Notes: generated by a model from the sequence alone, not told the origin. A DNA stretch of 64,000 nucleotides from Acidobacteriota bacterium (GCA_003223215.1 QHYH01000083.1:82651-146650); one strand, 5' to 3'. Numbered from the stretch's first letter, positions 8,688 to 17,919 are shown. Numbers and translations: made by a program.

Positions 8688-9587
8688 TCACAGGAGATAA
8701 GCGGCCCGGTATTCGGTCAGTCCACCCTGTTTCTCTTTTCGAGCCCCCATGATTCTAACAAGGGAAAAGATATTGGGTGCCTTCGAGGTGTAGGGGATGG
8801 CCATTTCAATGCTCGCTCCCTCGGGATATTGGTTGGAACTGAGAAAGTTTACCCCTTCCCGCGCCAGGCTGGAGACCAGCACGACATCGTTTCCATGAGA
8901 GACATTTCGAATGCAACCTACCGTTTCCGTGCGCAGGCGTTGTTCGGAACGGTTTTTCAAGTTCTGTAGCTCAGGATCCTGAGCCTCCCATTGCGCCGAG
9001 TCGCCAGAAGCGGAGGCATCGGAACCGAGGGAAACGCTTCCATAAGGACGGGTCCAGGTGGTCCAGCCGCCGCACTGCCCGCATAAGCGCGGGACGCTGT
9101 GGTGATTGAGAAAAAGATCGGATTCGAATTCATTCAAGTAGGAAACTTCGAGCCGCCCGCAGGCAACGCACCGGAGCAGCGAGCGCAGCACGGCATGTTC
9201 AAGCGCCGCTGCCGGAGGGAAAACAATGTCCCACAGATTGATTTGATTGTCGCTCAATACGACGCCAAACACGCTGCCGGCGGCGTTCTGATAAGATCCC
9301 ACAACGCGCGCGAGCGCTTCCTTGTTGGCTCCGACGCGCCGGATTTTGATGGTTTGGCCGATGCCGAGGTCCCGGTCCACCATGATCGAGGCGCCGTCCT
9401 GACTGACGTCAATGGTCTTACCTTCCCCCAGGAATTCTTCCCCGCGTTCCGCGGGGGCGGAAACACGAAGGCGCAGATTCACAAGGACTCTTTCACTGCC
9501 GCGAAGATTTTTCTTCAGGGCAGGCGAAGTTTGCGGACCGGCTTTGCAAACAGAATTGCCGGACCCTTTGCTGAAATCCTTCGCCAA
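8688..9587 (-). CDS. PilZ-domain protein with internal CxxC zinc ribbon
   Basis: Predicted c-di-GMP-binding protein. The N-terminal PilZ domain (about residues 28-125) retains both ligand motifs: R29-x-x-x-R33 and D60-V-S62-Q-D-G65. A middle region has two CxxC pairs (C140/C143 and C169/C172) spaced like a zinc ribbon. The C-terminal part (about 215-299) looks like a second, degenerate PilZ-like beta-barrel with S-S-L-A-R-E-G-V-N-F-L-S. No signal peptide or membrane segment is visible. The annotated start is a TTG at 9587; downstream in-frame alternatives are possible, so the exact N-terminus is uncertain. It is followed 9 bases later by the frameshifted PAS-PAS-STAS gene. The output function is unknown. 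Confidence 0.75.
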   Translation of the reverse strand: MAKDFSKGSGNSVCKAGPQTSPALKKNLRGSERVLVNLRLRVSAPAERGEEFLGEGKTIDVSQDGASIMVDRDLGIGQTIKIRRVGANKEALARVVGSYQNAAGSVFGVVLSDNQINLWDIVFPPAAALEHAVLRSLLRCVACGRLEVSYLNEFESDLFLNHHSVPRLCGQCGGWTTWTRPYGSVSLGSDASASGDSAQWEAQDPELQNLKNRSEQRLRTETVGCIRNVSHGNDVVLVSSLAREGVNFLSSNQYPEGASIEMAIPYTSKAPNIFSLVRIMGARKEKQGGLTEYRAAYLL

Positions 9588-9804
9588 ACGGCACCACCAC
9601 GGAAAAACCGAATTGACGGGAATGGCCCGCCCTCAGCGTCACTACGACTTGAGGAGCCGCTTCGTTTTGAGCACGCGAGCATGAACCAGGCTGTCGGTGC
9701 TGAGCAATCGGGCGATGAGTGGATTTGGGCACTAGGTGACCACCGATTTTCCGGACCGAGAGATTTACCGAGAATGCCTGCAGGGAATCACTGGAGTAAG
9801 GAAA

Positions 9805-9837
9805 GCGAATCAGCGAATCAGGCGAATCAGGCGAATT
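9805..9837 (+). repeat. Four short direct repeats GCGAAT upstream of lexA
   Basis: GCGAAT occurs at 9805, 9813, 9822 and 9831, spaced 8-9 bases apart, immediately upstream of the lexA -35 element. The complementary motif TTCGC occurs at 9851 and 9862 inside the promoter spacer, so the last repeat and the spacer copies form inverted half-sites. The arrangement suggests protein binding, possibly LexA autoregulation, but the phylum-specific LexA operator is not something I can confirm from the sequence. Confidence 0.6.
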
Positions 9838-9844
9838 TATTTGC

Positions 9845-9873
9845 TTGACGTTCGCTTTATTTTCGCCTACAGT
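9845..9873 (+). promoter_or_regulatory. Sigma-70-type promoter of lexA
   Basis: The -35 element TTGACG (9845-9850) is separated by exactly 17 bases from TACAGT (9868-9873), giving a good housekeeping promoter with a predicted start near 9880. That is 30 bases upstream of the lexA ATG. The spacer contains two TTCGC motifs (9851-9855 and 9862-9866) that could be operator half-sites. Confidence 0.7.
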
Positions 9874-9910
9874 GCTTGTGGAAAAGTTTTGGACAGTGCG
9901 GAGGTGCGCT

Positions 9911-10534
9911 ATGCCCCTGACCAAGCGGCAAAAAGAAGTTCTCGATTATCTCGTGGCGTTCGAAACCAAGCACGGCTACGCGCCGAGTTTCGAAGAAATC
10001 GGCAAGGGCCTGAAACTCACCTCGCTGGCAACCGTGCACAAGCACATCACCACGCTCGAGAAGAAGGGCTTTATCCGCCGCGGCTACAACCAGAGCCGCT
10101 CGATCGAAATCGTTCAATTGCCGAAGCCGGTGAAAGAGCAGGTGATCGAGCGGAAGGTTCAGGAGCTCCCGCTGGTCGGACGCATCGCCGCGGGGCGGCC
10201 GCTCGAGGCGATCGAGGAGCGGGAAACGCTGTCGCTGGGGGATTTCGCGAGGGGTGGGAATTCCTACGTGCTCCAAGTGAAAGGCAGCTCCATGATCGAA
10301 GACCACATCATGGATGGAGATTACGTGGTTTGCGAGCAAACGCAGGTGGCCAATGCCGGCGACATCGTGGTGGCGCTGGTGGGCGGCGAAGAAGCGACGC
10401 TCAAACGGTTTTACCGCGATGTTCCTGGAAAAGTACGGCTGCAGCCTGCCAATTCGGACATCGCTCCCATCATCGTTCCCGCAAACGAGGTAAAGATTCA
10501 AGGCCGGGTCATCGGCGTGCTGCGGAAATACTGA
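9911..10534 (+). CDS. lexA: LexA repressor (SOS response)
   Basis: SOS transcriptional repressor and self-cleaving serine peptidase. The N-terminal winged-helix DNA-binding domain (about residues 1-65) starts M-P-L-T-K-R-Q and contains Y-A-P-S-F-E-E-I and A-T-V-H-K-H-I-T-T-L-E. The C-terminal S24 domain shows the cleavage-site region G-R-I-A-A-G-R-P-L-E (A-A-G instead of the common A-G), the catalytic serine in V-K-G-S-S-M-I, and the catalytic lysine in E-A-T-L-K-R-F. At 207 residues it is the usual size. The ATG at 9911 was chosen because GGAGGT lies about 5 bases upstream; the longer frame from 9845 overlaps the promoter. It is transcribed from the promoter just upstream and probably autoregulated. 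Confidence 0.95.
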   Translation: MPLTKRQKEVLDYLVAFETKHGYAPSFEEIGKGLKLTSLATVHKHITTLEKKGFIRRGYNQSRSIEIVQLPKPVKEQVIERKVQELPLVGRIAAGRPLEAIEERETLSLGDFARGGNSYVLQVKGSSMIEDHIMDGDYVVCEQTQVANAGDIVVALVGGEEATLKRFYRDVPGKVRLQPANSDIAPIIVPANEVKIQGRVIGVLRKY

Positions 10535-10739
10535 GCGCAGATTCTGAAATGGAAAAACCGCGGCGGGGTGAGCGGAGAACCGTGGGTGATCCGTGGCGCC
10601 GCTCGTCGAACCCGGTCTGGCAGAAACCGGGGCCCGCACGCGATTCCTTTTCGGTTCCCCGTCGCCTCCGCCTTGCAAATTGCATTATTCTTAATGCGGA
10701 TTGCCGCCGCGACTTTTGTTGATTAACCTTTTGCTTGAG

Positions 10740-12080
10740 ATGACCAAGCGATTCTCTAGGCAGGTCCGCCCTCTCTTCGTTTTTCTGCTCACTATAGTAC
10801 TGTTTTGGCCCGAAAGCGCAGGGGCGTACGCGGTGCTCTCGCACGAAGCGATCATCGACGCCGCATGGGAACGTCACATCAAACCCTTGCTGTTGAAAAA
10901 ATACCCGCAAGCCACCGAAGAAGCCCTGAGCCGAGCGCAAGCTTACGCGTACGGCGGCTCCATCATTCAAGACATGGGCTACTACCCGTTTGGCAGCCCG
11001 TTTTTCAGTGATCTCACGCACTACGTGCGCAGCGGCGATTTCATCCAGGCGCTGCTCCGAGATTCACAGGATCTCTATGAATATGCCTTCGCGATCGGCG
11101 CGCTGGCGCACTACGCGGCGGACACCGAGGGACATCGCATCGGGACGAACCGCGCCGTGCCGGTGCTTTATCCCGGGCTCGCAAGAAAATATGGCGACAG
11201 CGTGACGTATGAGGACGCCAAGCTCGCACACGTGAAGACGGAATTCGGCTTCGACGTCCTGGAAATTGCCAAGGAGCGCTACGCGCCGGACGGCTATCAC
11301 GACTTCATCGGATTCGAAGTGGCCGCGCGCGTGCTCGACCAGGCTTTTCTTGAAACATACGGGCTGCAACTGGGAAGCGTGCTTTTAAATGAAGACAAGG
11401 CCCTGAATTCTTACCGCCGGGACGTGAGCAAGCTGATTCCAAAAGCCACGCGCATCGCCTGGCACCTGAAGAAGGATGAAATCAAGGACGACATCCCGGA
11501 CGCTACGAAGAAAAGGTTCCTCTACAATTTGTCGCGGTCGAACTACGAACGCGAGTGGGGCAAGAATTACAAAAAGCCCACTCCGGGCGAGGTCTTTCTG
11601 GCGTTTCTCTACAAGCTTCTTCCGAAGTTCGGCCCGCTGAAGGTCCTCGAGTTCCGCACGCCCAGCCCCGAGACCGAACACATGTTCGAGGCCAGCTTCA
11701 ATGCCACGCTCAGCCGCTATCGCAGGTTGTTGACCGAGGCAGGCGAAGGAACGCTCGCGTTGGAGAATGATAATTTTGACGTGGGAGAGAGCACCGGGCC
11801 CGGAAAGTACCGCATGAACGACGAAGCCCATGCCACGCTGCTTGACAAGCTTACGCAGACAAATTTTGCGAACCTCACTTCCGATGCGAAAGCGGAGCTT
11901 TTGCACTTTTACGCCGATCCGGATGCCCCGTATGCCACCAAACGCAAGGCCAAAGCCTGGGCAAAAGTACAAGCGCAACTTCTGCAGCTCGAAACAGCAC
12001 CGGCGACGCTGGTCACGGCCGGTTGTGGCGGCACCGGCGAGCCGCGGAAGAGTCCACTCCCTAAAGCTGCGGATTTCTGA
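10740..12080 (+). CDS. Zinc-dependent phospholipase C-like secreted protein
   Basis: Probably an exported protein of the zinc-dependent phospholipase C/S1-P1 nuclease fold (Pfam Zn_dep_PLPC-type). After a signal peptide (hydrophobic segment about residues 8-26, ending near A-G-A-Y-A) come likely metal-binding histidines: L-S-H-E-A-I-I-D-A-A-W, D-L-T-H-Y-V and A-L-A-H-Y-A-A-D-T-E-G-H. The C-terminal half (roughly 220-447) is charged and not recognised. The ATG at 10740 was chosen because it directly precedes the positively charged start of the signal peptide. No operon partner is obvious: lexA is upstream and pyc starts 215 bases downstream. Substrate (membrane phospholipid or otherwise) cannot be read from the sequence. 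Confidence 0.75.
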   Translation: MTKRFSRQVRPLFVFLLTIVLFWPESAGAYAVLSHEAIIDAAWERHIKPLLLKKYPQATEEALSRAQAYAYGGSIIQDMGYYPFGSPFFSDLTHYVRSGDFIQALLRDSQDLYEYAFAIGALAHYAADTEGHRIGTNRAVPVLYPGLARKYGDSVTYEDAKLAHVKTEFGFDVLEIAKERYAPDGYHDFIGFEVAARVLDQAFLETYGLQLGSVLLNEDKALNSYRRDVSKLIPKATRIAWHLKKDEIKDDIPDATKKRFLYNLSRSNYEREWGKNYKKPTPGEVFLAFLYKLLPKFGPLKVLEFRTPSPETEHMFEASFNATLSRYRRLLTEAGEGTLALENDNFDVGESTGPGKYRMNDEAHATLLDKLTQTNFANLTSDAKAELLHFYADPDAPYATKRKAKAWAKVQAQLLQLETAPATLVTAGCGGTGEPRKSPLPKAADF

Positions 12081-12295
12081 AAGGCATCGGCCGTCCTGAA
12101 ACAGAACCGATGCAATTTGCTCTGGTTACCAACATGGGCCGCTTCATCCCCTCGCTGTGCTCGGGATAAGGCTCGGTCCCTACACCGGGAACGCGGGGCA
12201 TCAAGCCTTTGCATTTGATGCATCGAAAAAACGGTTTCCGTCTCGTGCCTTGGCTGCGGGACAATATAGAATTTTGGAGATCGCGGCGGCCCAAG

Positions 12296-15200
12296 ATGAG
12301 GAAAGTGAAACCAATTCGCAAACTGCTGGCTGCCAACCGCAGCGAAATCGCCATTCGCATCTTTCGCGCTGCCAACGAGCTTGGCTTGCGCACCGTGGCC
12401 ATCTATTCGCAGGAAGACCGGCTTGCCTTGCACCGCTTCAAGGCCGACGAGGCCTATCAAGTGGGTTCCGGGAAAGGCCCCGTAGAAGCGTACCTGGATA
12501 TTGCGGGGATTGTTGGCTTGGCAAAAGGAAAGCAGGTCGACGCGATTCATCCCGGTTACGGCTTTCTCTCCGAAAACGCTGCGTTCGCGCGCGCGTGTGA
12601 GAAGGCCGGCATGACCTTCATCGGTCCCCCGGCCAATTTGCTCGAATTGCTTGGAGACAAGACCGCGGCGCGAAGGCTGGCAACTTCGGCGGGCGTCCCG
12701 GTGCTGCCGGGAACGGAAAGGCCGGTAAAGTCAGCTGCGGAGGCACGACAAATTGCGCAGGAAATCGGCTACCCGGTGATTGTGAAGGCGGCCATGGGCG
12801 GCGGCGGCCGCGGCATGCGCGTGGTTCCCGACGCCGCGCAACTCGATGCGCTGCTCGAAGAAGCCCGTGGTGAAGCGCACTCGGCTTTCGGAGACGCTTC
12901 CGTGTTCCTGGAAAAGTATTTGCCGCGCGCGAGGCATCTCGAGGTGCAAATCCTTGGCGATCATCATGGCAACTTGCTGCATCTTTACGAACGCGATTGC
13001 TCCGTACAGCGGCGCCACCAGAAGGTTGTCGAGGTTGCGCCCGCCGCAAACCTCGCCGCCAGCATTCGCGCGGAGCTTTGCGACGCGGCAGTCGAACTGG
13101 CGCGCAAAGCCGGCTATTGCAATGCGGGCACGGTGGAATTTCTCTACGACGTGGATTCGCGACACTGGTATTTCATCGAGGTGAATCCGCGTATTCAGGT
13201 GGAGCACACGGTCACGGAAATGGTGACCGGCATCGACCTGGTGCGCTCGCAGATTTTGATCGCACAAGGTCACAAGCTGCACGAAACACCGCTTTCGCTG
13301 CCGAAGCAGGAATCGGTGCCGCTGAACGGCGCTGCCCTGCAATGCCGCGTGACCACCGAGGACCCGGCAAACAACTTTGCGCCGGACTACGGGAAGCTTT
13401 CGACGTATCGGTCGCCTGCGGGCTTCGGCATTCGCCTTGACGGGGGAACGGCCTATGCCGGCGCCGTGCTCGCCGCGTACTACGATTCGTTGCTCGTCAA
13501 AGTCACGGCGTGGGGTGCACATCTTCCGGAAGCGTGCCAGCGGATGGACCGGGCGTTGCGCGAATTCCGAATTCGCGGCGTCAAAACCAACATTCCTTTT
13601 CTGAAAAACGTGGTGAACCACGCGAAGTTTCAGGCCGGGGAAGTCGCCACGTCTTTCCTCGACGATTCGCCGGAACTCTTTCGCCTGCCAACCGCTGGCG
13701 ATCGAGCGACCAAACTGCTTTCCTATCTCGGCGACGTGATTCTGAATGGCAACTCCGAAGTAAAAGGGAAGGCAATCCCGAAGGCATTCGAGACGGCCGC
13801 GCTGCCCCGGGCGCCGGGAATTGAGCCGCCGGCAGGAACCCGGCAACTTTTGAAGAAGCTGGGGCCACAGAAATTCGCGGACTGGGCGCGAAAGGAAAAA
13901 CGCTTGCTCCTCACGGACACGAGCTTTCGCGACGCCCACCAGTCGTTGATGGCGACACGCGTGCGCACGTACGATTTGCTCGCGACCGCCGATGCCGTGG
14001 CGCGGAGATTGCCGAAGCTCTTCAGCTTGGAAATGTGGGGAGGCGCCACGTTTGACGCTGCGATGCGCTTTCTGCACGAAGACCCCTGGCATCGCCTTCG
14101 CGCTCTCCGCGAGCACATTCCCAATGTTTGCTTTCAAATGCTGCTGCGCGGGGCCAATGCCGTCGGTTACACCTCGTACCCTGACAACGTGATCGTTGAG
14201 TTCGTTCGTGAAGCGCATGCGCAAGGCATCGATATTTTCCGCATCTTCGATTCGCTCAATTCCATCAAAAACATGCGCGTGGCCATTGACGCGGCATTGC
14301 AAGCGGGCGCGGTGTGCGAAGCCGCGGTTTGCTACACGGGCGACCTTTTGGACAAAAGCCGCCCGCAATATTCGCTCAAGTATTATGTCGCGCTGGCCAA
14401 ACAGCTCGAAAGGCTGGGCACGCACTTTTTGGCCATCAAAGATATGGCTGGCTTGTGCAAGCCGTATGCCGCTTTCGAATTGGTGAAGGCCCTGCGGCAA
14501 GAGGTTGGCGTCCCGATCCACTTCCATACCCATGACACGAGCGGCATCAACGCGGCTTCGGTCCTAAAAGCCGCGGATGCCGGAGCGGACGTTGCCGATG
14601 CGGCAGTTGCGGCGGTCAGCGGAGGCACGAGCCAGCCCAATCTGAACTCCATCGTCGCGGCGCTGCGGCACACGCCGCGCGATACGCAGCTCGACATCGA
14701 AGCGCTCAACGAGTGCTCGGATTACTGGGAGACCGTGCGAACTTATTATTTGCCGTTCGACTCCGGACCGAAGGCCGGCTCGGCGCGGCTGTACCAGCAC
14801 GAAATTCCCGGAGGGCAGTACACGAACCTGCGCGAGCAGGCCAGCGCCCTCGGACTGGGCCACCGCTGGCGCGAGGTGGAAAAAATGTATGCTGAGGTGA
14901 ACCAACTTTTCGGCGATATTGTGAAAGTCACGCCTTCGAGCAAAGTGGTTGGCGACATGACGCTGTTCCTGATGGCCAAGGAGTTGCAGCCGAAGGACGT
15001 CCTGGGGCTGGATGGAAATCACGACGTGCCCTTTCCCAATTCCGTAGTCGAGATGTTCTCCGGGGCTCTAGGAGTCCCGCCGGGCGGCTGGCCGAAGAAA
15101 CTGCAGAAAATCATTCTTCGCGGACGTGAGCCATGCAAGGGCCGGCCGGGCGCGAGCCTGCCGGCGGTGGATTTCGAACAAGAACAAAAACAGTTGGAGC

Positions 15201-15754
15201 AAAGAGTGGGTCATCCGGTTCGGCGGGATGACCTGCTGAGTTATCTGCTGTATCCCGAAGTGTTTTCCAAATTCGACCGATTTCGCCAGGCCTACGCGGA
15301 CGTCAGCGTCTTGCCCACACCGGCGTTTTTTTACGGGTTGAATTCAGGCGAAGAAATAACCGTAGAGATTGAGTCCGGGAAATCGTTGATCATCAAGTTC
15401 CTGACGTTCAGCGAGCCGCATCCGGATGGCACCCGCACGCTGTTTTTTGAGCTCAACGGGCAGCCCCGAGAAATCAACGTGCGGGACAAGGCTTTGCGAA
15501 TCACCGAGCGCACTCATCCAAAGGCGGATCCCGCCGATCCCGGCCAAGTGGGCGCCCCGACCGCCGGCGTCGTCAGCAGCGTGGCCGTGCAAGCGAACCA
15601 TGCGGTGGAACGCGGGGCGAAACTTCTCACCCTCGAAGCTATGAAGATGCAGTCCAATATCTATGCGCCTGTTTCCGGGCGCATTGCAAAAGTACTGGTG
15701 GCGGCCGGCCAACAAGTGGAAGCCAAGGACCTCCTCGTGGCGATTGCACAGTGA
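12296..15754 (+). CDS. pyc: Pyruvate carboxylase
   Basis: Biotin-dependent, ATP-driven carboxylation of pyruvate to oxaloacetate, an anaplerotic reaction in the cytoplasm. At 1152 residues it is the full-length single-chain type. The biotin carboxylase half (about 1-455) has the ATP-grasp glycine loop G-G-G-G-R-G-M near 165 and the E-V-N-P-R-I-Q-V-E-H-T segment near 295. The carboxyltransferase domain begins at L-T-D-T-S-F-R-D-A-H-Q-S (about 540). The C-terminal biotinyl domain has E-A-M-K-M with the biotinylated lysine at about 1117. The start was placed at the ATG at 12296, where similarity to the family begins; the frame is open upstream to 12209. The stop overlaps the next gene's GTG start by 4 bases. 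Confidence 0.97.
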   Translation: MRKVKPIRKLLAANRSEIAIRIFRAANELGLRTVAIYSQEDRLALHRFKADEAYQVGSGKGPVEAYLDIAGIVGLAKGKQVDAIHPGYGFLSENAAFARACEKAGMTFIGPPANLLELLGDKTAARRLATSAGVPVLPGTERPVKSAAEARQIAQEIGYPVIVKAAMGGGGRGMRVVPDAAQLDALLEEARGEAHSAFGDASVFLEKYLPRARHLEVQILGDHHGNLLHLYERDCSVQRRHQKVVEVAPAANLAASIRAELCDAAVELARKAGYCNAGTVEFLYDVDSRHWYFIEVNPRIQVEHTVTEMVTGIDLVRSQILIAQGHKLHETPLSLPKQESVPLNGAALQCRVTTEDPANNFAPDYGKLSTYRSPAGFGIRLDGGTAYAGAVLAAYYDSLLVKVTAWGAHLPEACQRMDRALREFRIRGVKTNIPFLKNVVNHAKFQAGEVATSFLDDSPELFRLPTAGDRATKLLSYLGDVILNGNSEVKGKAIPKAFETAALPRAPGIEPPAGTRQLLKKLGPQKFADWARKEKRLLLTDTSFRDAHQSLMATRVRTYDLLATADAVARRLPKLFSLEMWGGATFDAAMRFLHEDPWHRLRALREHIPNVCFQMLLRGANAVGYTSYPDNVIVEFVREAHAQGIDIFRIFDSLNSIKNMRVAIDAALQAGAVCEAAVCYTGDLLDKSRPQYSLKYYVALAKQLERLGTHFLAIKDMAGLCKPYAAFELVKALRQEVGVPIHFHTHDTSGINAASVLKAADAGADVADAAVAAVSGGTSQPNLNSIVAALRHTPRDTQLDIEALNECSDYWETVRTYYLPFDSGPKAGSARLYQHEIPGGQYTNLREQASALGLGHRWREVEKMYAEVNQLFGDIVKVTPSSKVVGDMTLFLMAKELQPKDVLGLDGNHDVPFPNSVVEMFSGALGVPPGGWPKKLQKIILRGREPCKGRPGASLPAVDFEQEQKQLEQRVGHPVRRDDLLSYLLYPEVFSKFDRFRQAYADVSVLPTPAFFYGLNSGEEITVEIESGKSLIIKFLTFSEPHPDGTRTLFFELNGQPREINVRDKALRITERTHPKADPADPGQVGAPTAGVVSSVAVQANHAVERGAKLLTLEAMKMQSNIYAPVSGRIAKVLVAAGQQVEAKDLLVAIAQ

Positions 15755-16533
15755 GTTCCGGACAGCTTCGCAAGCACGAACGGTTCCGGTCGCGCTTTCT
15801 GCGGAACCAGCGCGACCTTGTCGTGTACACGCCCCCCGGCTATGCGGAGCAAACCGCGAGGAGGTTTCCGGTTCTCTATCTTCAGGATGGGCAGAATCTC
15901 TTCGACGGTGCAACATCATTCATCCCGGGACAAGATTGGCACGTTGGGCAGACCGCGGACGCTGCGATCAACGGTCGAGTGGTCGAGCCGCTGATCATCG
16001 TGGGCATGTACAACACGAAGGCGCGCGTCCGCGAATACACGCCAACGCATGTGCCGAAGCTCGGGGGAGGCCACGCCGATCGTTACGCGAAATTTCTCAT
16101 TGAGGAAGTGAAGCCGTTCGTAGAGCGAGAGTATCGGGTGCTACCCGGCCTGTGGCACACCGGCATTGGCGGCTCGTCGCTTGGTGGGCTTGTCTCGCTT
16201 TATCTTGGGCTGAAGCACCCTTCCATTTTTGGAAAAATCGCCGCGCTCTCGCCCTCGGTGTGGTGGAACCAGTTGTTCATCCGCGGTTTTGTCAAGGCCA
16301 CGAAGGTAGAGCGTCGCCCGCGGATTTGGCTCGACATTGGCACGCGGGAAGGAGCGCGCATCGTGCAGGAGGTCGAGCGCTTTCGCGACCTGCTGCTTCA
16401 AAAAGGCTGGCGGCTCGAACAGGACTTGCATTACGACCGAGTCGAAGGTGCGGAGCATAACGAGCTAGCCTGGGCACAGCGGGTCCGGCCGTTTCTGCAA
16501 TTTCTGTATCCTGCTTCGCCCGGCGCAGTATAA
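15751..16533 (+). CDS. Putative esterase, alpha/beta hydrolase (esterase D/Fes family)
   Basis: Predicted cytoplasmic serine esterase of the PF00756 family. The nucleophile elbow G-G-S-S-L-G-G lies near residues 137-143, an acid is likely in the D-I-G-T-R-E-G segment near 193, and a late histidine is in G-A-E-H-N-E near 235. The N-terminal Y-L-Q-D-G-Q-N-L-F motif is typical of enterochelin-esterase-like proteins. No signal peptide is seen. GTG start overlaps the pyc stop (GTGA), so it is translationally coupled to pyc, and an ATP-grasp ligase-like gene follows 35 bases later. Esterase/ATP-grasp pairs recur in bacteria, as I recall, but their joint substrate is not known to me. Confidence 0.82.
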   Translation: MSSGQLRKHERFRSRFLRNQRDLVVYTPPGYAEQTARRFPVLYLQDGQNLFDGATSFIPGQDWHVGQTADAAINGRVVEPLIIVGMYNTKARVREYTPTHVPKLGGGHADRYAKFLIEEVKPFVEREYRVLPGLWHTGIGGSSLGGLVSLYLGLKHPSIFGKIAALSPSVWWNQLFIRGFVKATKVERRPRIWLDIGTREGARIVQEVERFRDLLLQKGWRLEQDLHYDRVEGAEHNELAWAQRVRPFLQFLYPASPGAV

Positions 16534-16568
16534 TCCGCGCTCGCATTGCTCTTCCGCACGAGGCAGCC

Positions 16569-17774
16569 ATGCCAGACAACCGGTCGCTCACCATTCTCTG
16601 CATCAGTTCCTACGAAAAGGGACAGGAGTTCATCCGCACGTGCAAAGGCATGGGCTGCCGCGTTCTGTTGCTGACGGTCGAAAAACTGCGTCACGCCGAC
16701 TGGCCGTTCGAAGCGATCGACGAAGTATCCACCATGCCGGAAGAATTGCCGTTGCAGAGCTTGATCTACGCCGTGAGCTACACGGCCCGGTCCCAGCCGA
16801 TCGACCGCATCGTAGCCCTTGACGAATTTGACATGGAGAACGTCTCCGCGCTTCGCGAGCATCTGCGCATTCCAGGCATGGGCCTGACCACAGTGCGCTA
16901 TTTTCGGGACAAGCTCGCGATGCGCGCCCGCGCGAAAGAGACGGGCATGCTGGTGCCCGAATTCGTGCACGTGCTGAACTATGACAATCTGCTCGAATTC
17001 ATGGCGCGCGTGAGTGGACCGTGGCTGCTCAAGCCGAGATCGCAAGCTTCGGGCATCGGCATGAAGAAGATTCACAAGCCGGAGGAACTTTGGCCGTGGC
17101 TCGATAAACTAGGGGATCAGCAGTCGTTTTATCTGCTGGAACAATTTGTGCCCGGCTCGGTTTATCACGTGGACAGCGTGACCTCCGAGCGCAAAGTGGT
17201 TTTTGCGGAAGCTCATGCCTACGGCGCGCCGCCGCTCGAAACCTCGCATCAGGGCGGAGTTTTTACTACGCGCACGCTTCCGCGCGACGGAGAAGAAGCC
17301 CGCGCACTGCATAAAATCAATCGTGATTTAATCGAAGGCCTAGGGTTGCGGCGCGGCGTGACCCACGCGGAATTTCTGAAGGCCCATGCCGACGGACAAT
17401 TTTATTTCATTGAGATTGCCGCCAGGGTCGGCGGCGCTTACATCGCCGATGTGATCGAAGCGGCCACCGGCATCAATCTCTGGCGCGAGTGGGCGCGGCT
17501 CGAGCTCGGCGCAGGCAAGGAGACTTACGAATTCCCTGCGGCGCGGCGCGATTATGCCGCAGTGATTCTTTCCCTGGCGCGACAGGAACATCCGGACACC
17601 TCGTCTTATACCGACGAAGAAATCGTCCATCGCGTCAGCAAAGTTCATCACGCCGGCTTTGTTTTGCGATCTCCGAGACATGAGCGAATCGAACAACTGC
17701 TCGATTCCTACTCACATCGTTTCATTGAGGATTTTCTTGCGACCCAGCCGGTTCCGGATAAGCCCTCCCATTGA
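16569..17774 (+). CDS. ATP-grasp domain protein (carboxylate-amine ligase-like)
   Basis: Predicted ATP-dependent ligase of the ATP-grasp superfamily, forming a bond via an acyl-phosphate intermediate. The N-terminal pre-ATP-grasp region (1-110) is followed by the ATP-grasp core: K-P-R-S-Q-A-S-G-I-G-M near 155-165, the L-L-E-Q-F-V-P-G-S-V-Y-H-V-D adenine-site strand near 190-203, and the Mg-binding E-I-A-A-R-V-G-G near 283-290. 401 residues is typical. It sits directly after the esterase gene and likely shares its transcript with pyc. A biosynthetic or amino-acid-conjugating role is possible, but no substrate can be assigned. The gene is followed by the bactofilin promoter region. Confidence 0.82.
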   Translation: MPDNRSLTILCISSYEKGQEFIRTCKGMGCRVLLLTVEKLRHADWPFEAIDEVSTMPEELPLQSLIYAVSYTARSQPIDRIVALDEFDMENVSALREHLRIPGMGLTTVRYFRDKLAMRARAKETGMLVPEFVHVLNYDNLLEFMARVSGPWLLKPRSQASGIGMKKIHKPEELWPWLDKLGDQQSFYLLEQFVPGSVYHVDSVTSERKVVFAEAHAYGAPPLETSHQGGVFTTRTLPRDGEEARALHKINRDLIEGLGLRRGVTHAEFLKAHADGQFYFIEIAARVGGAYIADVIEAATGINLWREWARLELGAGKETYEFPAARRDYAAVILSLARQEHPDTSSYTDEEIVHRVSKVHHAGFVLRSPRHERIEQLLDSYSHRFIEDFLATQPVPDKPSH

Positions 17775-17890
17775 TTGCTACAAATCCCGTCATGCTTTAC
17801 TTAGAATATAAATTCCTGCACAATGCCGGCGCCCTCCAGGCCTGCCCGAAAGTCTAGTTAACTCTCAGGAACGACGCGTTCAGAGTTTGT

Positions 17891-17919
17891 TTGCCGAGGG
17901 TTCTTTCGAGGAATAAAGT
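17891..17919 (+). promoter_or_regulatory. Candidate promoter of the bactofilin gene
   Basis: TTGCCG (17891-17896) and TAAAGT (17914-17919) are separated by 17 bases, in the 200-base gap upstream of the bactofilin gene. The match to consensus is moderate, so this is a tentative call. A good ribosome-binding site, GGGAGG, lies just before the ATG at 17975. Confidence 0.4.

Noticed and set aside
12081-12295. GC-rich segment before pyc as a repetitive extragenic element
   Set aside because: No second copy was seen in this window and no clear inverted repeat, so it cannot be supported here.
12731-14533. A 600-codon minus-strand frame within pyc
   Set aside because: Antisense shadow of a complete, well-supported pyruvate carboxylase gene with no matching motifs.
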